Origin: Pseudomonadota bacterium
GTDB lineage: Bacteria > Pseudomonadota > Alphaproteobacteria > Sphingomonadales > Sphingomonadaceae
Reading direction: 5' to 3'
Length of the DNA: 64,000 bases
Assembly: GCA_023394965.1 (NCBI GenBank)
Contig: JAEWZX010000030.1
Coordinates: 186,001 to 250,000 of the forward strand
The notes beneath the pieces were generated by a model. The model saw only the letters and a list, made by a program, of their open reading frames with translations, did not search any database and had not been told where the DNA came from. Positions 1 to 7,730 of this stretch are shown in pieces; within the stretch, counting starts at the first letter, position 1; every line of letters starts with the position of its first letter. A program made the position numbers and the translations under genes.

Positions 1-179
1 TTGGACAGCACATCTTCCAACTCGACATAGACGCGCGCGCGGCTTTCGTAACTGTTGGGGATGAACCCAATCGCAAGCCATCCCAGGATGCAGACGAGCC
101 ACGCCACGGCAAGCGCCAGCCATCGGCGGTTCCAGACCGTGTGTAATGCGCTGCGAATTTCGTCGAGAACTTCCTGCAT
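1..179 (-). CDS. XrtA-system polysaccharide chain length determinant, N-terminal part only
   Basis: Only the first 59 codons lie in the window; the gene runs off its left edge. The visible protein begins MQEVLDEIRSALHTVWNRRW, followed by a hydrophobic segment (about residues 20-38) and then a Wzz-like periplasmic start with NSYESRARVYVELEDVL. This is how the exosortase-associated chain-length (Wzz/GumC type) proteins begin: a short cytoplasmic arm, a first membrane helix, then the periplasmic domain that sets exopolysaccharide length. It lies 15 bases downstream of the export lipoprotein gene on the same strand, as expected for partners in one polysaccharide export machine. The family call rests on this short stretch plus context. 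Confidence 0.75.
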   Translation of the reverse strand, partial: MQEVLDEIRSALHTVWNRRWLALAVAWLVCILGWLAIGFIPNSYESRARVYVELEDVLS

Positions 180-194
180 GCCCCGGCGGCTTTC

Positions 195-839
195 CTAAAA
201 CGCGCTTTCGGGAATGATGATGACATCACCCGGCTGAAGCAAAACGTTGGCTTCGCTATCCCCGCGCTTCAACAGGTCCGTCAGACGAAGGGAGTATTCC
301 CGCTGCTTGCCCTGTTGCTTGTCGAAACGGATCAGCTTGGCACGATTGCCTGCGGCAAATTCGGACAGGCCACCAACCGAAATCATCGCATCGAGCACGG
401 TCATATTCGCCCGATAGGGCAATGAGGCTGGCTTTTCGGTGGCGCCGACGATGCGGATCTGCTGGCTGAACGTGCCGGCAAATTCGTTCACGATTACCGA
501 CACCAGTGGATCTTCGATATACTGGCTGAGCTGGAGACGGATATCCTCTTCCAACATGGAGGGCGTTTTACCGACAGCAGGCATATCCTTTACCAGCGGG
601 ATGGTGATGCGGCCATCCGGGCGAACCTGGATTTTGTCTGCGCCCAGTTCGGGGTTGCGCCACACATGGATCGTCAGTTGGTCGAGCGGGCCAATGACAT
701 ATTCTTCGCCGGGCCCTTCCTGCAGGGCGACAAAGGTCGCTGGGGGAAGTTCGGTTCCACCACCGCTCGCGCAGCCGCCAAGAACGAGCGTGGCGGCGGC
801 ACATCCTGCTACAAGTCTGGCAATTCGAGTGAAGCGCAT
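195..839 (-). CDS. polysaccharide export lipoprotein, XrtA (PEP-CTERM) type, Wza-like
   Basis: A 214-residue outer-membrane export protein. The start at 839 is chosen because AGGGA lies about 10 bases upstream and the protein then begins with a lipoprotein signal (MRFTRIAR, hydrophobic run, lipobox LGGC near residue 23). The mature part has a poly_export domain (YVIGPLDQLTIHVWRNPELG, near residues 45-65) and then a SLBB-like domain (IRIVGATEKPASLPYRANMT, ending with LQPGDVIIIPESAF). It should form the outer-membrane exit channel for exopolysaccharide, with the chain-length protein just downstream as inner-membrane partner. In-frame codons upstream of 839 look like leader rather than protein. 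Confidence 0.85.
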   Translation of the reverse strand: MRFTRIARLVAGCAAATLVLGGCASGGGTELPPATFVALQEGPGEEYVIGPLDQLTIHVWRNPELGADKIQVRPDGRITIPLVKDMPAVGKTPSMLEEDIRLQLSQYIEDPLVSVIVNEFAGTFSQQIRIVGATEKPASLPYRANMTVLDAMISVGGLSEFAAGNRAKLIRFDKQQGKQREYSLRLTDLLKRGDSEANVLLQPGDVIIIPESAF

Positions 840-997
840 CAATAATTTCCCTGGCATCATCCGTGGGTACGGCAGCCACACGACTGGCCGAACCGTCCCC
901 TGTTTGGAGTAGCTAATGCCCGAAATAGGTGAACAGACTGTTAGCCATGGCCGTCGCATCCGCAGATTTCACGGCAGATTTCCGTAGTGTATTTTGA
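840..997. other. 158-base intergenic region inside the XrtA cluster
   Basis: This lies between the PLP decarboxylase stop and the export lipoprotein start, both on the minus strand. It is longer than any other gap in the cluster, so it may hold a separate promoter for the export genes. No convincing -35/-10 pair or terminator hairpin was recognised. A short near-duplication (GAAATCTGCCGT followed by GAAATCTGCGG on the minus strand) occurs near 970-990. Confidence 0.3.
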
Positions 998-2224
998 TTA
1001 GACCAGCATCTCTATTGCAGGCCCCTGTCCCAAAAAGGCACTTGGTGACGCGCTTGCGCCGTAAGCCCCTGCACAGAAAACCGCTACAAGATCGCCAACT
1101 TCTGCGCGGGGCAGATGTGCCTTATCCGCGAGCCGGTCGAGCGGGGTGCACAGGCAGCCGACCACATTGGCTTCTTCCTCGGGCTCGGCCATAAACCGGC
1201 TGGCGATCGCCACCGGATAATTACGCCGGACAACTGTGCCGAAGTTTCCGGATGCGGCAAGCTGGTGATGCAATCCGCCGTCAGTGACGAGATAGGTTTC
1301 GCCGTAGCTGGTTTTTCTATCGACGATACGAGTGAGGTAAACACCCGCTTCGCCAACAAGATAGCGGCCAAGTTCAACAAAGATCTCAGCATCTGCAAGC
1401 GTATCCGGAAGGCTGGCAAATCTCTGTTCCAGCGCCTCCCCGACTGCCCTTATATCGAGCGGCACGTCGCCCGGGAAATAGGGAATGCCAAAACCGCCGC
1501 CCATATTGAGTTTGGGCAGCGTGACTTGCGCTTCCTGCGCAAGCCGCTCCCCACAATCCAAAACCTTTGCCTGCATGTCGATCACGGCCTCCGCCGACAG
1601 CGCTTGGCTTCCCGTAAAGATATGCAGTCCGCGAAAGTTGCATCCAGCGTCGACTATATTCCTGATCAGGGCCGGAACGTGGTCTGCATCGACACCGAAA
1701 GGCTTGGCCCCTCCCCCCATCTTCATTCCCGAACCCTTGAGTTCGAAGTCCGGGTTTACGCGAACCGCCAGTTGCGGGGTCACCCCCAATCGTTCAGCTA
1801 TCGCAAGGGCACGGGTGGCTTCGGCTTCGCTTTCAAGATTGAGCGTGACGCCTGCGCTGATCGCGGCCTCAAGCTCGACATCGCGCTTTCCGGGGCCGGC
1901 GAAGCTCACCTTGGACAGGTCGAAGCCGGTCGCCCGCACCATTTCCAGCTCCCCGCCCGAAGCAATATCCAGTCCGTCTGCGAGGGTAGACATGAACTGA
2001 AGAAGCGGAGGGAAGCTATTGGCTTTTATGGCATAGTTTACCTTCAACCGCTGTGGCATTGCGGCATGCAAATCGGCAAAGCGCTGCTCGATACGCGATC
2101 GCGAGTAAACGAACAGTGGAGTTCGCCCAGCCTCTTGCGCCCAGTGGCTTGCCAATTTGCCACCGATTGCCAGTTCGCCGTCAATTGCTTCGAAACCGTC
2201 GGGAATGGGGCCAAGCGGTTTCAT
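998..2224 (-). CDS. PLP-dependent decarboxylase, exosortase A system-associated
   Basis: A 408-residue fold-III PLP enzyme of the diaminopimelate/ornithine decarboxylase superfamily, resembling the exosortase-associated subfamily (TIGR03099). The PLP lysine is in YAIKANSFPPLL (near residue 65). A glycine-rich phosphate-binding stretch (LNMGGGFGIPYF) is near residue 240, and the C-terminal beta domain carries the conserved VVGCLCTPLDRLAD and FCAGAYGAS motifs, the first with the dimer-interface cysteine. Its start overlaps the stop of the AMP ligase gene by ATGA, so the two are probably translated together. It likely makes an amine from an amino acid for the ligase/carrier-protein pair. The substrate cannot be read from the sequence. 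Confidence 0.85.
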   Translation of the reverse strand: MKPLGPIPDGFEAIDGELAIGGKLASHWAQEAGRTPLFVYSRSRIEQRFADLHAAMPQRLKVNYAIKANSFPPLLQFMSTLADGLDIASGGELEMVRATGFDLSKVSFAGPGKRDVELEAAISAGVTLNLESEAEATRALAIAERLGVTPQLAVRVNPDFELKGSGMKMGGGAKPFGVDADHVPALIRNIVDAGCNFRGLHIFTGSQALSAEAVIDMQAKVLDCGERLAQEAQVTLPKLNMGGGFGIPYFPGDVPLDIRAVGEALEQRFASLPDTLADAEIFVELGRYLVGEAGVYLTRIVDRKTSYGETYLVTDGGLHHQLAASGNFGTVVRRNYPVAIASRFMAEPEEEANVVGCLCTPLDRLADKAHLPRAEVGDLVAVFCAGAYGASASPSAFLGQGPAIEMLV

Positions 2225-3735
2225 GCGCCGATCTCCGCTGCAATCGCTGTACGATCGATCTTGCCATTCGGATTGAGAGGCAATGTGTCGCGCCAGTGAA
2301 TGACATGGGGTTGCATGAAATTCGGCAGTTCCTTTTTCAATGCCTTTGGCAACTCGGTTTCATACTCCCCAGCATCGGGCGCCGGTCTGGCCACCAGATG
2401 GATTGAGTGGCCGAGCCGCTCGTCCTTCACGCCAAGCGCCACGACCTCCGCCACCAAACCGGTGGCGAGCGCTGCGCTCTCGAGGTCCTGCGGACTGATG
2501 CGGTTGCCCGAGCTTTTGATCATCGCATCGCGTCGTCCGACAAAGTATAGATATCCGTCAACATCGCGCCGTACGCGGTCGCCGGACCACACCGCCGTAC
2601 CGCCATACTGTGAACCCGTCGGCGCGGGCCTGAAACGTTCTGCCGTGCGCTCCGGATCCTGCCAGTAACCGTGCGCCACCAGCGGGCCGCAATGGACGAG
2701 CTCCCCCTCTTCCTCTGGCGCGCAGACATCGCCTTTCTCGTCGACCACCAGGATTTCGGCGAAGGGGATCGCCTTGCCCATCGAGGTCGGGTGCGTATCC
2801 ACCAGCACCGGGTCGAGATAAGTGGATCTGAAGGCTTCGGTCAAACCGTACATCGGAAACAGGCGGGCGGCCGGGAAGAGCCCGCGCAGATCTTGCACCA
2901 ATTCCCGGGTTAGCGCACCGCCAGTGTTGGTCAACCGGCGGATCCCCGCAATTGCTTCATCCGGCCATTCGACTTCGGTCAGCTGAACCCAGAGAGGCGG
3001 CACGGCAGCGAGCGTCGTCACCCCGTGCTTCGCGCAGGCTTTGGCGACATCGCGCGGGAAGAGATAATCTAGCGGGACGACGCAGCCCCCGGCATACCAA
3101 GTCGAGAGAAGCTGGTTTTGCCCGTAATCGAAACTCAGCGGCAGGACTGCCAGAACGACATCATCTTCCGCCATGCCGAGATAATGCGCCACGCTGACGG
3201 CACCCAGCCACATATTCGCATGACTCAGCATTACCCCCTTGGGCTTGCCGGTCGATCCGCTGGTATAAAGGATTGCCGCCAAATCATCGGGATCGTGGCT
3301 CGACGCAGGCAGGGTAGCGGCCTCTGTCTCTGCCAGCGCAAAGACATCGTTCTCATCAACAAGAGCGCATCCCGGCGGAACATCGCCACGTTCCAGAGAC
3401 GCCAGACGAGCCTGTGTCCCCATCAGCAGCACCGACCCGCTGTCTGCCAGGATGTGCGCCACTTGAGCTCGCTTGAGCAGAGGATTTATCGGAACATGCA
3501 CCAGACCCGCCCTTGCGGCTGCCAGCGGCAGGATACAGGTCAGCTCGCCCTTTGCTGCCCAGCTCGCCACCCGATCGCCTTTCGAGGCCTGGCTTGCCAG
3601 CCATCCGGCCAGCAGCGAGACACGTTCCCTCAACTCCTGGAAGGTAAGCGTGAGGTCGCGCAGCACCAATGCAGGTGCCTGTGCACTCCCGCGCTCGGCC
3701 AGTTGATCAAGCGGATAGGGCGTGGGATCAGGCAT
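2221..3735 (-). CDS. AMP-forming acyl-CoA/aminoacyl ligase, exosortase A system-associated
   Basis: A 504-residue ANL-superfamily adenylating enzyme, like the exosortase-associated ligase family TIGR03098. The P-loop-like A3 motif is LYTSGSTGKPKGVMLSH (near residue 160), the A5 region is MYGLTEAFRSTYL, the A7 region is WSGDRVRRDVDGYLYFVGRRD, and the catalytic lysine is in LNPNGKIDRT near the C-terminus. The start at 3735 follows GGAG with 5-base spacing. It should activate a carboxylic acid as AMP ester and pass it to CoA or, more likely here, to the carrier protein encoded divergently at 4773. Its stop overlaps the decarboxylase start. Confidence 0.87.
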   Translation of the reverse strand: MPDPTPYPLDQLAERGSAQAPALVLRDLTLTFQELRERVSLLAGWLASQASKGDRVASWAAKGELTCILPLAAARAGLVHVPINPLLKRAQVAHILADSGSVLLMGTQARLASLERGDVPPGCALVDENDVFALAETEAATLPASSHDPDDLAAILYTSGSTGKPKGVMLSHANMWLGAVSVAHYLGMAEDDVVLAVLPLSFDYGQNQLLSTWYAGGCVVPLDYLFPRDVAKACAKHGVTTLAAVPPLWVQLTEVEWPDEAIAGIRRLTNTGGALTRELVQDLRGLFPAARLFPMYGLTEAFRSTYLDPVLVDTHPTSMGKAIPFAEILVVDEKGDVCAPEEEGELVHCGPLVAHGYWQDPERTAERFRPAPTGSQYGGTAVWSGDRVRRDVDGYLYFVGRRDAMIKSSGNRISPQDLESAALATGLVAEVVALGVKDERLGHSIHLVARPAPDAGEYETELPKALKKELPNFMQPHVIHWRDTLPLNPNGKIDRTAIAAEIGA

Positions 3736-3760
3736 TAACGCTCCGGTGCGAGGAAATCCG

Positions 3761-4726
3761 TTGAACATTGCGGTCAGCTATCACGACACGGTTACCAAAC
3801 TGCAAGGCCTGGATTTGCCTGCCAAGGGGCCTTTCGACAGGCTCGAGTGGTTCGCACTGCTCGAACGTCCCCTGTTCGTGGTGGCACAGCGTGACAAGGA
3901 ACGGGTCGTCCTGCCACTCCAGCAGGCAGAAAATGGCCTTCGCGCGCTGACCTATTGGTTCAGTTTCATCTGGCGGCCGATAGGCACCGCGCAAGACTTG
4001 CTGGAAGCGATTGCCCACGATCTGCGCAGGCGGGAACATACCGTAATTCTTTCGCCAATCCCCGCTGAAGACGGAAGCGCCACTCGCCTTGAGGCTTCTT
4101 TTCGCAAAAGTGGGTGGCTGGTCTTCCGCGACCAGTGCGATGAAAACCACGTTCTCAACGTGTCGGGGCGCCAGTTCGCCGAATATTGGGCAGAACGGCC
4201 TGGCAAGATGCGCACCACGCTGAAGCGCAAGGCGAAAAAGGTCGCGGTTGAAATCCTCACCCATTTCGACCCGCAGGTGTGGGCCGAATATCAGGCCATC
4301 TATGCACAAAGCTGGAAACCGGAAGAGGACCGGTCCGACATACTGGAACATTTTGCCCGGGCGGAAGGGGCAGCCGGCCGTATCCGCCTGGGTATCGCAC
4401 GCGCCGATGGCAAGCCTGTTGCGGCCCAGTTCTGGACCGTCGAAAACGGTACCGCCTACATACACAAGCTCGCACACATCGAAGCCGCCAAGCCATTGTC
4501 CGCCGGGACGACGCTCAGCGCTGCTCTTTTCAAGCATGTCATCGATATCGACCGGGTCGACCTGATCGATTTCGGCACAGGCAACGATCCCTACAAACGC
4601 GACTGGATGGAGCTCAACCGTCCGCGCTACCGACTGACATGTCTCGACTGGCGGCAGCCCCAGGCCTGGCCCGCCATCGCCAGGGCACTGGTGCGCCATC
4701 TTGCACCGCACAATGGGCCCAGCTAA
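3761..4726 (+). CDS. GNAT/FemAB-like acyltransferase of the XrtA cluster
   Basis: A 321-residue protein with the double-GNAT look of the BcsL/CelD and FemAB-type transferases. An N-terminal domain contains LEWFALLERPLFVVAQ. The C-terminal acetyltransferase-like domain has GRIRLGIARADGKPVAAQFW and ends with the conserved VDLIDFGTGNDPYKRDWM segment (near residues 265-290). The TTG at 3761 is chosen because AGGA lies 8 bases upstream. An upstream ATG in the same frame would overlap the divergent ligase start. It begins 25 bases from the ligase start on the other strand and heads the plus-strand half of the cluster. A likely job is moving an activated acyl or aminoacyl group from the carrier protein to a sugar or amine. 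Confidence 0.75.
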   Translation: MNIAVSYHDTVTKLQGLDLPAKGPFDRLEWFALLERPLFVVAQRDKERVVLPLQQAENGLRALTYWFSFIWRPIGTAQDLLEAIAHDLRRREHTVILSPIPAEDGSATRLEASFRKSGWLVFRDQCDENHVLNVSGRQFAEYWAERPGKMRTTLKRKAKKVAVEILTHFDPQVWAEYQAIYAQSWKPEEDRSDILEHFARAEGAAGRIRLGIARADGKPVAAQFWTVENGTAYIHKLAHIEAAKPLSAGTTLSAALFKHVIDIDRVDLIDFGTGNDPYKRDWMELNRPRYRLTCLDWRQPQAWPAIARALVRHLAPHNGPS

Positions 4727-4772
4727 GGGCATCGCCTCCAGACCAAGGCCGAAAACAGGGAACGCCTAAGGA

Positions 4773-5075
4773 ATGACCGCGGAAACCGCACAAGCCGAAG
4801 CCACCGGGCCGAGCCGTAGCGAGATCGACCAGACGCTCCGCGCGATCCTGCGTGACGTTCTCGGTCTCGACCAGACACAGGTAGATGGCTTCGATGGCGA
4901 AACCGGTCTGTTCGGCCATCTGCCAGAGCTCGATTCCATGGCAGTCGCCAGCCTACTGACCGAAATGGAAGACCGTCTCGATATTCTGATCGACGACGAA
5001 GACGTCGATGGCGAGATGCTGGAGAATTACGGCGGCCTGCTCGCCTTTGCCGAGGCAAAGGTGGTCGAGGGCTAA
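4773..5075 (+). CDS. acyl carrier protein of the XrtA cluster
   Basis: A 100-residue acidic protein with the carrier-protein signature LPELDSMAVASLLTEMED (near residues 48-65). The serine of DSM is the expected 4'-phosphopantetheine attachment site. A 20-residue lead-in rich in Ala, Thr and Glu precedes the helical bundle, so it is longer than the housekeeping AcpP (about 78 residues). A housekeeping fatty-acid role is unlikely because the neighbours are an AMP ligase, a PLP decarboxylase and a GNAT enzyme. It starts 46 bases after the transferase gene and is followed 8 bases later by a hydrolase gene, as in an operon. Confidence 0.85.
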   Translation: MTAETAQAEATGPSRSEIDQTLRAILRDVLGLDQTQVDGFDGETGLFGHLPELDSMAVASLLTEMEDRLDILIDDEDVDGEMLENYGGLLAFAEAKVVEG

Positions 5076-5083
5076 CGTTCGCC

Positions 5084-5764
5084 ATGTATTCCACATGGCC
5101 CTGCCCGATGCAGGACGGCCGCACGGGTGAGGAAATGGCCCTAGGGTTCGATGGACGGCGTGAAAGGCGCCTTCTCGTAATCCCGCCGCTCTTCGATGAG
5201 GCTAATAAGTTTCGGCATCAACTCTTTGAAATAATGCGCAGGCTGGACGCGCGCGGCATCGATTGTTTTCTGCCCGATCTGCCCGGTTGCAATGAAAGCC
5301 TCGCCCCGCTCGACAAGCAATCGCTGGCGCATTGGCGCGCCAGTGTTGCAGCGGCGGCCACACATTTTTCGGCTATCGGCATCTTCGCTGTTCGGTCAGG
5401 CTGTTGGCTGGTTCCCGACGAAGGCGCTGGGTGGCTTTATGCCCCGGTCAAACCCCAGCAGCTTCTGCGCAACATGCTCCGCGCACGCATTCTGAGCGCG
5501 AAAGAAGCTGGCCGGGAAGAGCACAGCGTAAGTCTGATGGAAACGGCGCGCGCCAATGGCATCGAACTTGCCGGATGGCCGCTTGGTCCTCAGCTTGTCA
5601 CCGAACTTGAAGGTACGCAATTCACCGCATCGCCGGGATATACGGTTATCGATCAGGCCGATGTCGGCGGCACGCCACTCTGGCTTCGGGCCGAGAACGA
5701 TTACGATCTTGGGCAAGCCACTGCTGTCGCGGAACTGATCGACACCGGGTTTTCCATGGCATGA
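5084..5764 (+). CDS. alpha/beta hydrolase-like protein, exosortase A system-associated hydrolase 2
   Basis: A 226-residue protein resembling TIGR03101. The N-terminal half has the alpha/beta-hydrolase strand-turn RRLLVIPPLFDEANKFRH and FLPDLPGCNES. Where a hydrolase should have the nucleophile elbow GxSxG, it reads IGIFAVRSGCWLV (near residue 105), so the usual serine position is not conserved. The C-terminal half carries QQLLRNMLRARIL and the GW-L-type segment LAGWPLGPQL. Three in-frame ATGs (5084, 5108, 5135) could be the start; the first keeps the longest product but has no strong ribosome binding site. Its stop overlaps the next gene by ATGA. The biochemical role is unknown. Confidence 0.75.
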   Translation: MYSTWPCPMQDGRTGEEMALGFDGRRERRLLVIPPLFDEANKFRHQLFEIMRRLDARGIDCFLPDLPGCNESLAPLDKQSLAHWRASVAAAATHFSAIGIFAVRSGCWLVPDEGAGWLYAPVKPQQLLRNMLRARILSAKEAGREEHSVSLMETARANGIELAGWPLGPQLVTELEGTQFTASPGYTVIDQADVGGTPLWLRAENDYDLGQATAVAELIDTGFSMA

Positions 5765-6537
5765 GACGGCTCGCCCTCTCCTTCGAATGTCAGGAAGCCC
5801 GCTGTGCGGCGACGCTGGACAGCGCTCCGGGCACAACCGGATTGCTGCTGGTCAGTGGTGGCAACGAAATCCGCGCCGGTGCCTTCAATTCCCAGGCCCG
5901 CCTTGCCGCGGCAATTGCCCGCACCGGCTTTCCCGTTTTTCGTTTCGATCGGCGCGGAATCGGGGATAGCGAGGGGCAGAACAATGGTTTTCGCAAATCT
6001 CGCAAAGACATAGAGGCGGCACTTCTAGCTTTTCGTGCAATCGCCCCGCAGGTTCAGCGGGTGGTCGGCTTCGGCAATTGCGATGCCGCCAGCGCTCTTA
6101 TGCTTGCCGCTGGTGCCGAATGCGATGCTCTGGTTCTCAGCAATCCCTGGACGATCGATGACGGTGAAGACACCATCCCACCGCCTGCCGCCGTCCGCTC
6201 GCGCTATGTCGAAAAGCTCAAGAACCCGCGCGAGCTGCTGCGGCTGGCTTCCGGGCAGGTTGATCTCAAAAAACTCGCGCGCGGCTTGCGTCAGGCGTCG
6301 AAAAAGCAGTCGGACGCGTCGTCTCTCGCGCGGGAGATGCGCGAAGGCTTGGCACGTTTTGCCGGCCCCGTCCGCATTCTGCTGGCCGACGCCGATCGCA
6401 CGGCACAGATCTTTGGCGAAAGATGGGATGCTGAAGATACCCGCATCAGGCACTGTGAGGGCGCCGACCACGCCTATTCGTCCCCGCAAGCCAGCCAATG
6501 GCTCCAAGCCCAGCTTCTCGAAGCCTTGCGCCGCTAG
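5761..6537 (+). CDS. alpha/beta hydrolase, exosortase A system-associated hydrolase 1
   Basis: A 258-residue alpha/beta hydrolase resembling TIGR03100. The N-terminal part has LLLVSGGNEIRAGAFNSQAR and FRFDRRGIGDSEG (near residues 30-70). The nucleophile elbow is GFGNCDAASALML (near residue 105), with cysteine rather than serine at the nucleophile place. The C-terminus has ILLADADRTAQIF and HCEGADHAYSS, which could supply the Asp/His pair. ATGA overlap with hydrolase 2 means tight co-expression. It is the last plus-strand gene of the XrtA cluster, and its stop overlaps the convergent RNA methyltransferase stop by a few bases. Substrate unknown. Confidence 0.8.
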   Translation: MRRLALSFECQEARCAATLDSAPGTTGLLLVSGGNEIRAGAFNSQARLAAAIARTGFPVFRFDRRGIGDSEGQNNGFRKSRKDIEAALLAFRAIAPQVQRVVGFGNCDAASALMLAAGAECDALVLSNPWTIDDGEDTIPPPAAVRSRYVEKLKNPRELLRLASGQVDLKKLARGLRQASKKQSDASSLAREMREGLARFAGPVRILLADADRTAQIFGERWDAEDTRIRHCEGADHAYSSPQASQWLQAQLLEALRR

Positions 6538-7730
6538 CGCGTGAAATAGCTGGTCAGTTCGACATGGGTGGACCAGCGGAACTGGCCGACCGGGCGCAAT
6601 TTTTCGAGCCGGAAGCCTGCATCCACAAGCACTTTTGCATCGCGTGACCAGCTGACCGGATTGCAGCTGATATAGGCAACCCGACTAGCCTCGCTGGCGG
6701 CAATTTGCATGATCTGCTCCCGCGCACCGGCACGTGGAGGATCCAGCAACAGCGCGCCGAACCGTCCCGCCTCATCGCTTTGCAAAGGATTACGGAACAG
6801 ATCGCGGTGAAGCGTGAGCACGGGGGCCTGCCGCGCATTGGCGGCAGCCTTGCAGGCGAGATGCGCATCCCGCGCGGCCTCCACTGCCAGCACCTTGCGT
6901 GGGCCAGCAAGAGCAAAGGCGAATGTGCCAAGGCCGGAAAACAGATCCGCAACAGTTGCCGCCCCGTCGAGAAAGCTTCGCGCATCGTGAGCCAGCGCCC
7001 GCTCTCCGTCTTGTGTCGGCTGCAGGAAACTGCCGTGCGGAAACGGCACCGGTATATCACCAAGGGTCACGGTCAACGGTTCCGGTTCCCATGTCGTTTC
7101 GGGCCCGTACCCTCGATCGACAGACAGACGCGCCAGACAATTCTCGCGGGCGAAGTCCAGCAATGCCTCCGTGGCAGCCAGTCCATCCGCGTCGATGCCC
7201 TTGAGCAGGCAGTCCACGCCCTGATCCGCCAGTGTCAGTTCGATATCCACTGCCTGCCGGCCGCCGTGTTTACCGACAACTTTCTTCAGTGGAGCAGCAA
7301 GAGCAAACAGTTCGGGCACGAGGATATGGCATTCCTGCATATCGACGATCTTGTGCGAACCACTTTCGCGAAAGCCAAGCACGGTACCCTGCGCCGTGCG
7401 TAGCGCATGCAGCGTGGCGCGGCGGCGCGAATGGGGCGGTGACAGATGGGTTGCCAGCACTTCCACGACCGAAAGCCCCTGAGCTTCGGCGGCGTGTACC
7501 ACGCGGTCGGTCACGAATTGCCGCAGCGCCTCTTCATCGGCGTGCTGCAACTGGCATCCACCGCAGGACAGGAAATGTCGGCACGGCGGCTGCGCATGAT
7601 GCGGCCCCGGCGCCAACGTGCCGTCCGCCTTAACGACGTCACCTGGCACACTGCCTGCGACATGCCGGCCTGATGCGGTGACGCCATCGCCGCGCGCAGC
7701 GATACGGATTATGGTTTCTGCTTCGCTCAC
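6534..7730 (-). CDS. class I SAM-dependent 23S-type RNA (uracil-C5) methyltransferase, RumA/TrmA family
   Basis: A 398-residue RNA m5U methyltransferase. The GTG at 7730 is chosen because it overlaps the stop of nnr as GTGA and gives a protein starting with a TRAM-like region. Four cysteines typical of the RlmD [4Fe-4S] cluster occur early (CRHFLSCGGCQLQH). The SAM site is VADLFSGLGTFAFALAG, motif IV is LLLDPPRAGAREQI, and the catalytic cysteine is in VAYISCNPVSWSRD near the C-terminus. This family methylates uridine in 23S rRNA or tRNA; which base is modified here is not decided by the sequence. It appears co-transcribed with nnr. Confidence 0.85.
   Translation of the reverse strand: MSEAETIIRIAARGDGVTASGRHVAGSVPGDVVKADGTLAPGPHHAQPPCRHFLSCGGCQLQHADEEALRQFVTDRVVHAAEAQGLSVVEVLATHLSPPHSRRRATLHALRTAQGTVLGFRESGSHKIVDMQECHILVPELFALAAPLKKVVGKHGGRQAVDIELTLADQGVDCLLKGIDADGLAATEALLDFARENCLARLSVDRGYGPETTWEPEPLTVTLGDIPVPFPHGSFLQPTQDGERALAHDARSFLDGAATVADLFSGLGTFAFALAGPRKVLAVEAARDAHLACKAAANARQAPVLTLHRDLFRNPLQSDEAGRFGALLLDPPRAGAREQIMQIAASEASRVAYISCNPVSWSRDAKVLVDAGFRLEKLRPVGQFRWSTHVELTSYFTR

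Noticed and set aside
1115..2299. Plus-strand 394-codon open frame opposite the PLP decarboxylase
   Set aside because: No family motifs and no ribosome site; the minus-strand protein accounts for the sequence.
3728..4732. Minus-strand 334-codon open frame opposite the GNAT-like gene
   Set aside because: It is the codon-shadow of a GC-rich gene: residues form no recognisable motifs, there is no ribosome site, and the plus-strand frame has coherent family motifs.
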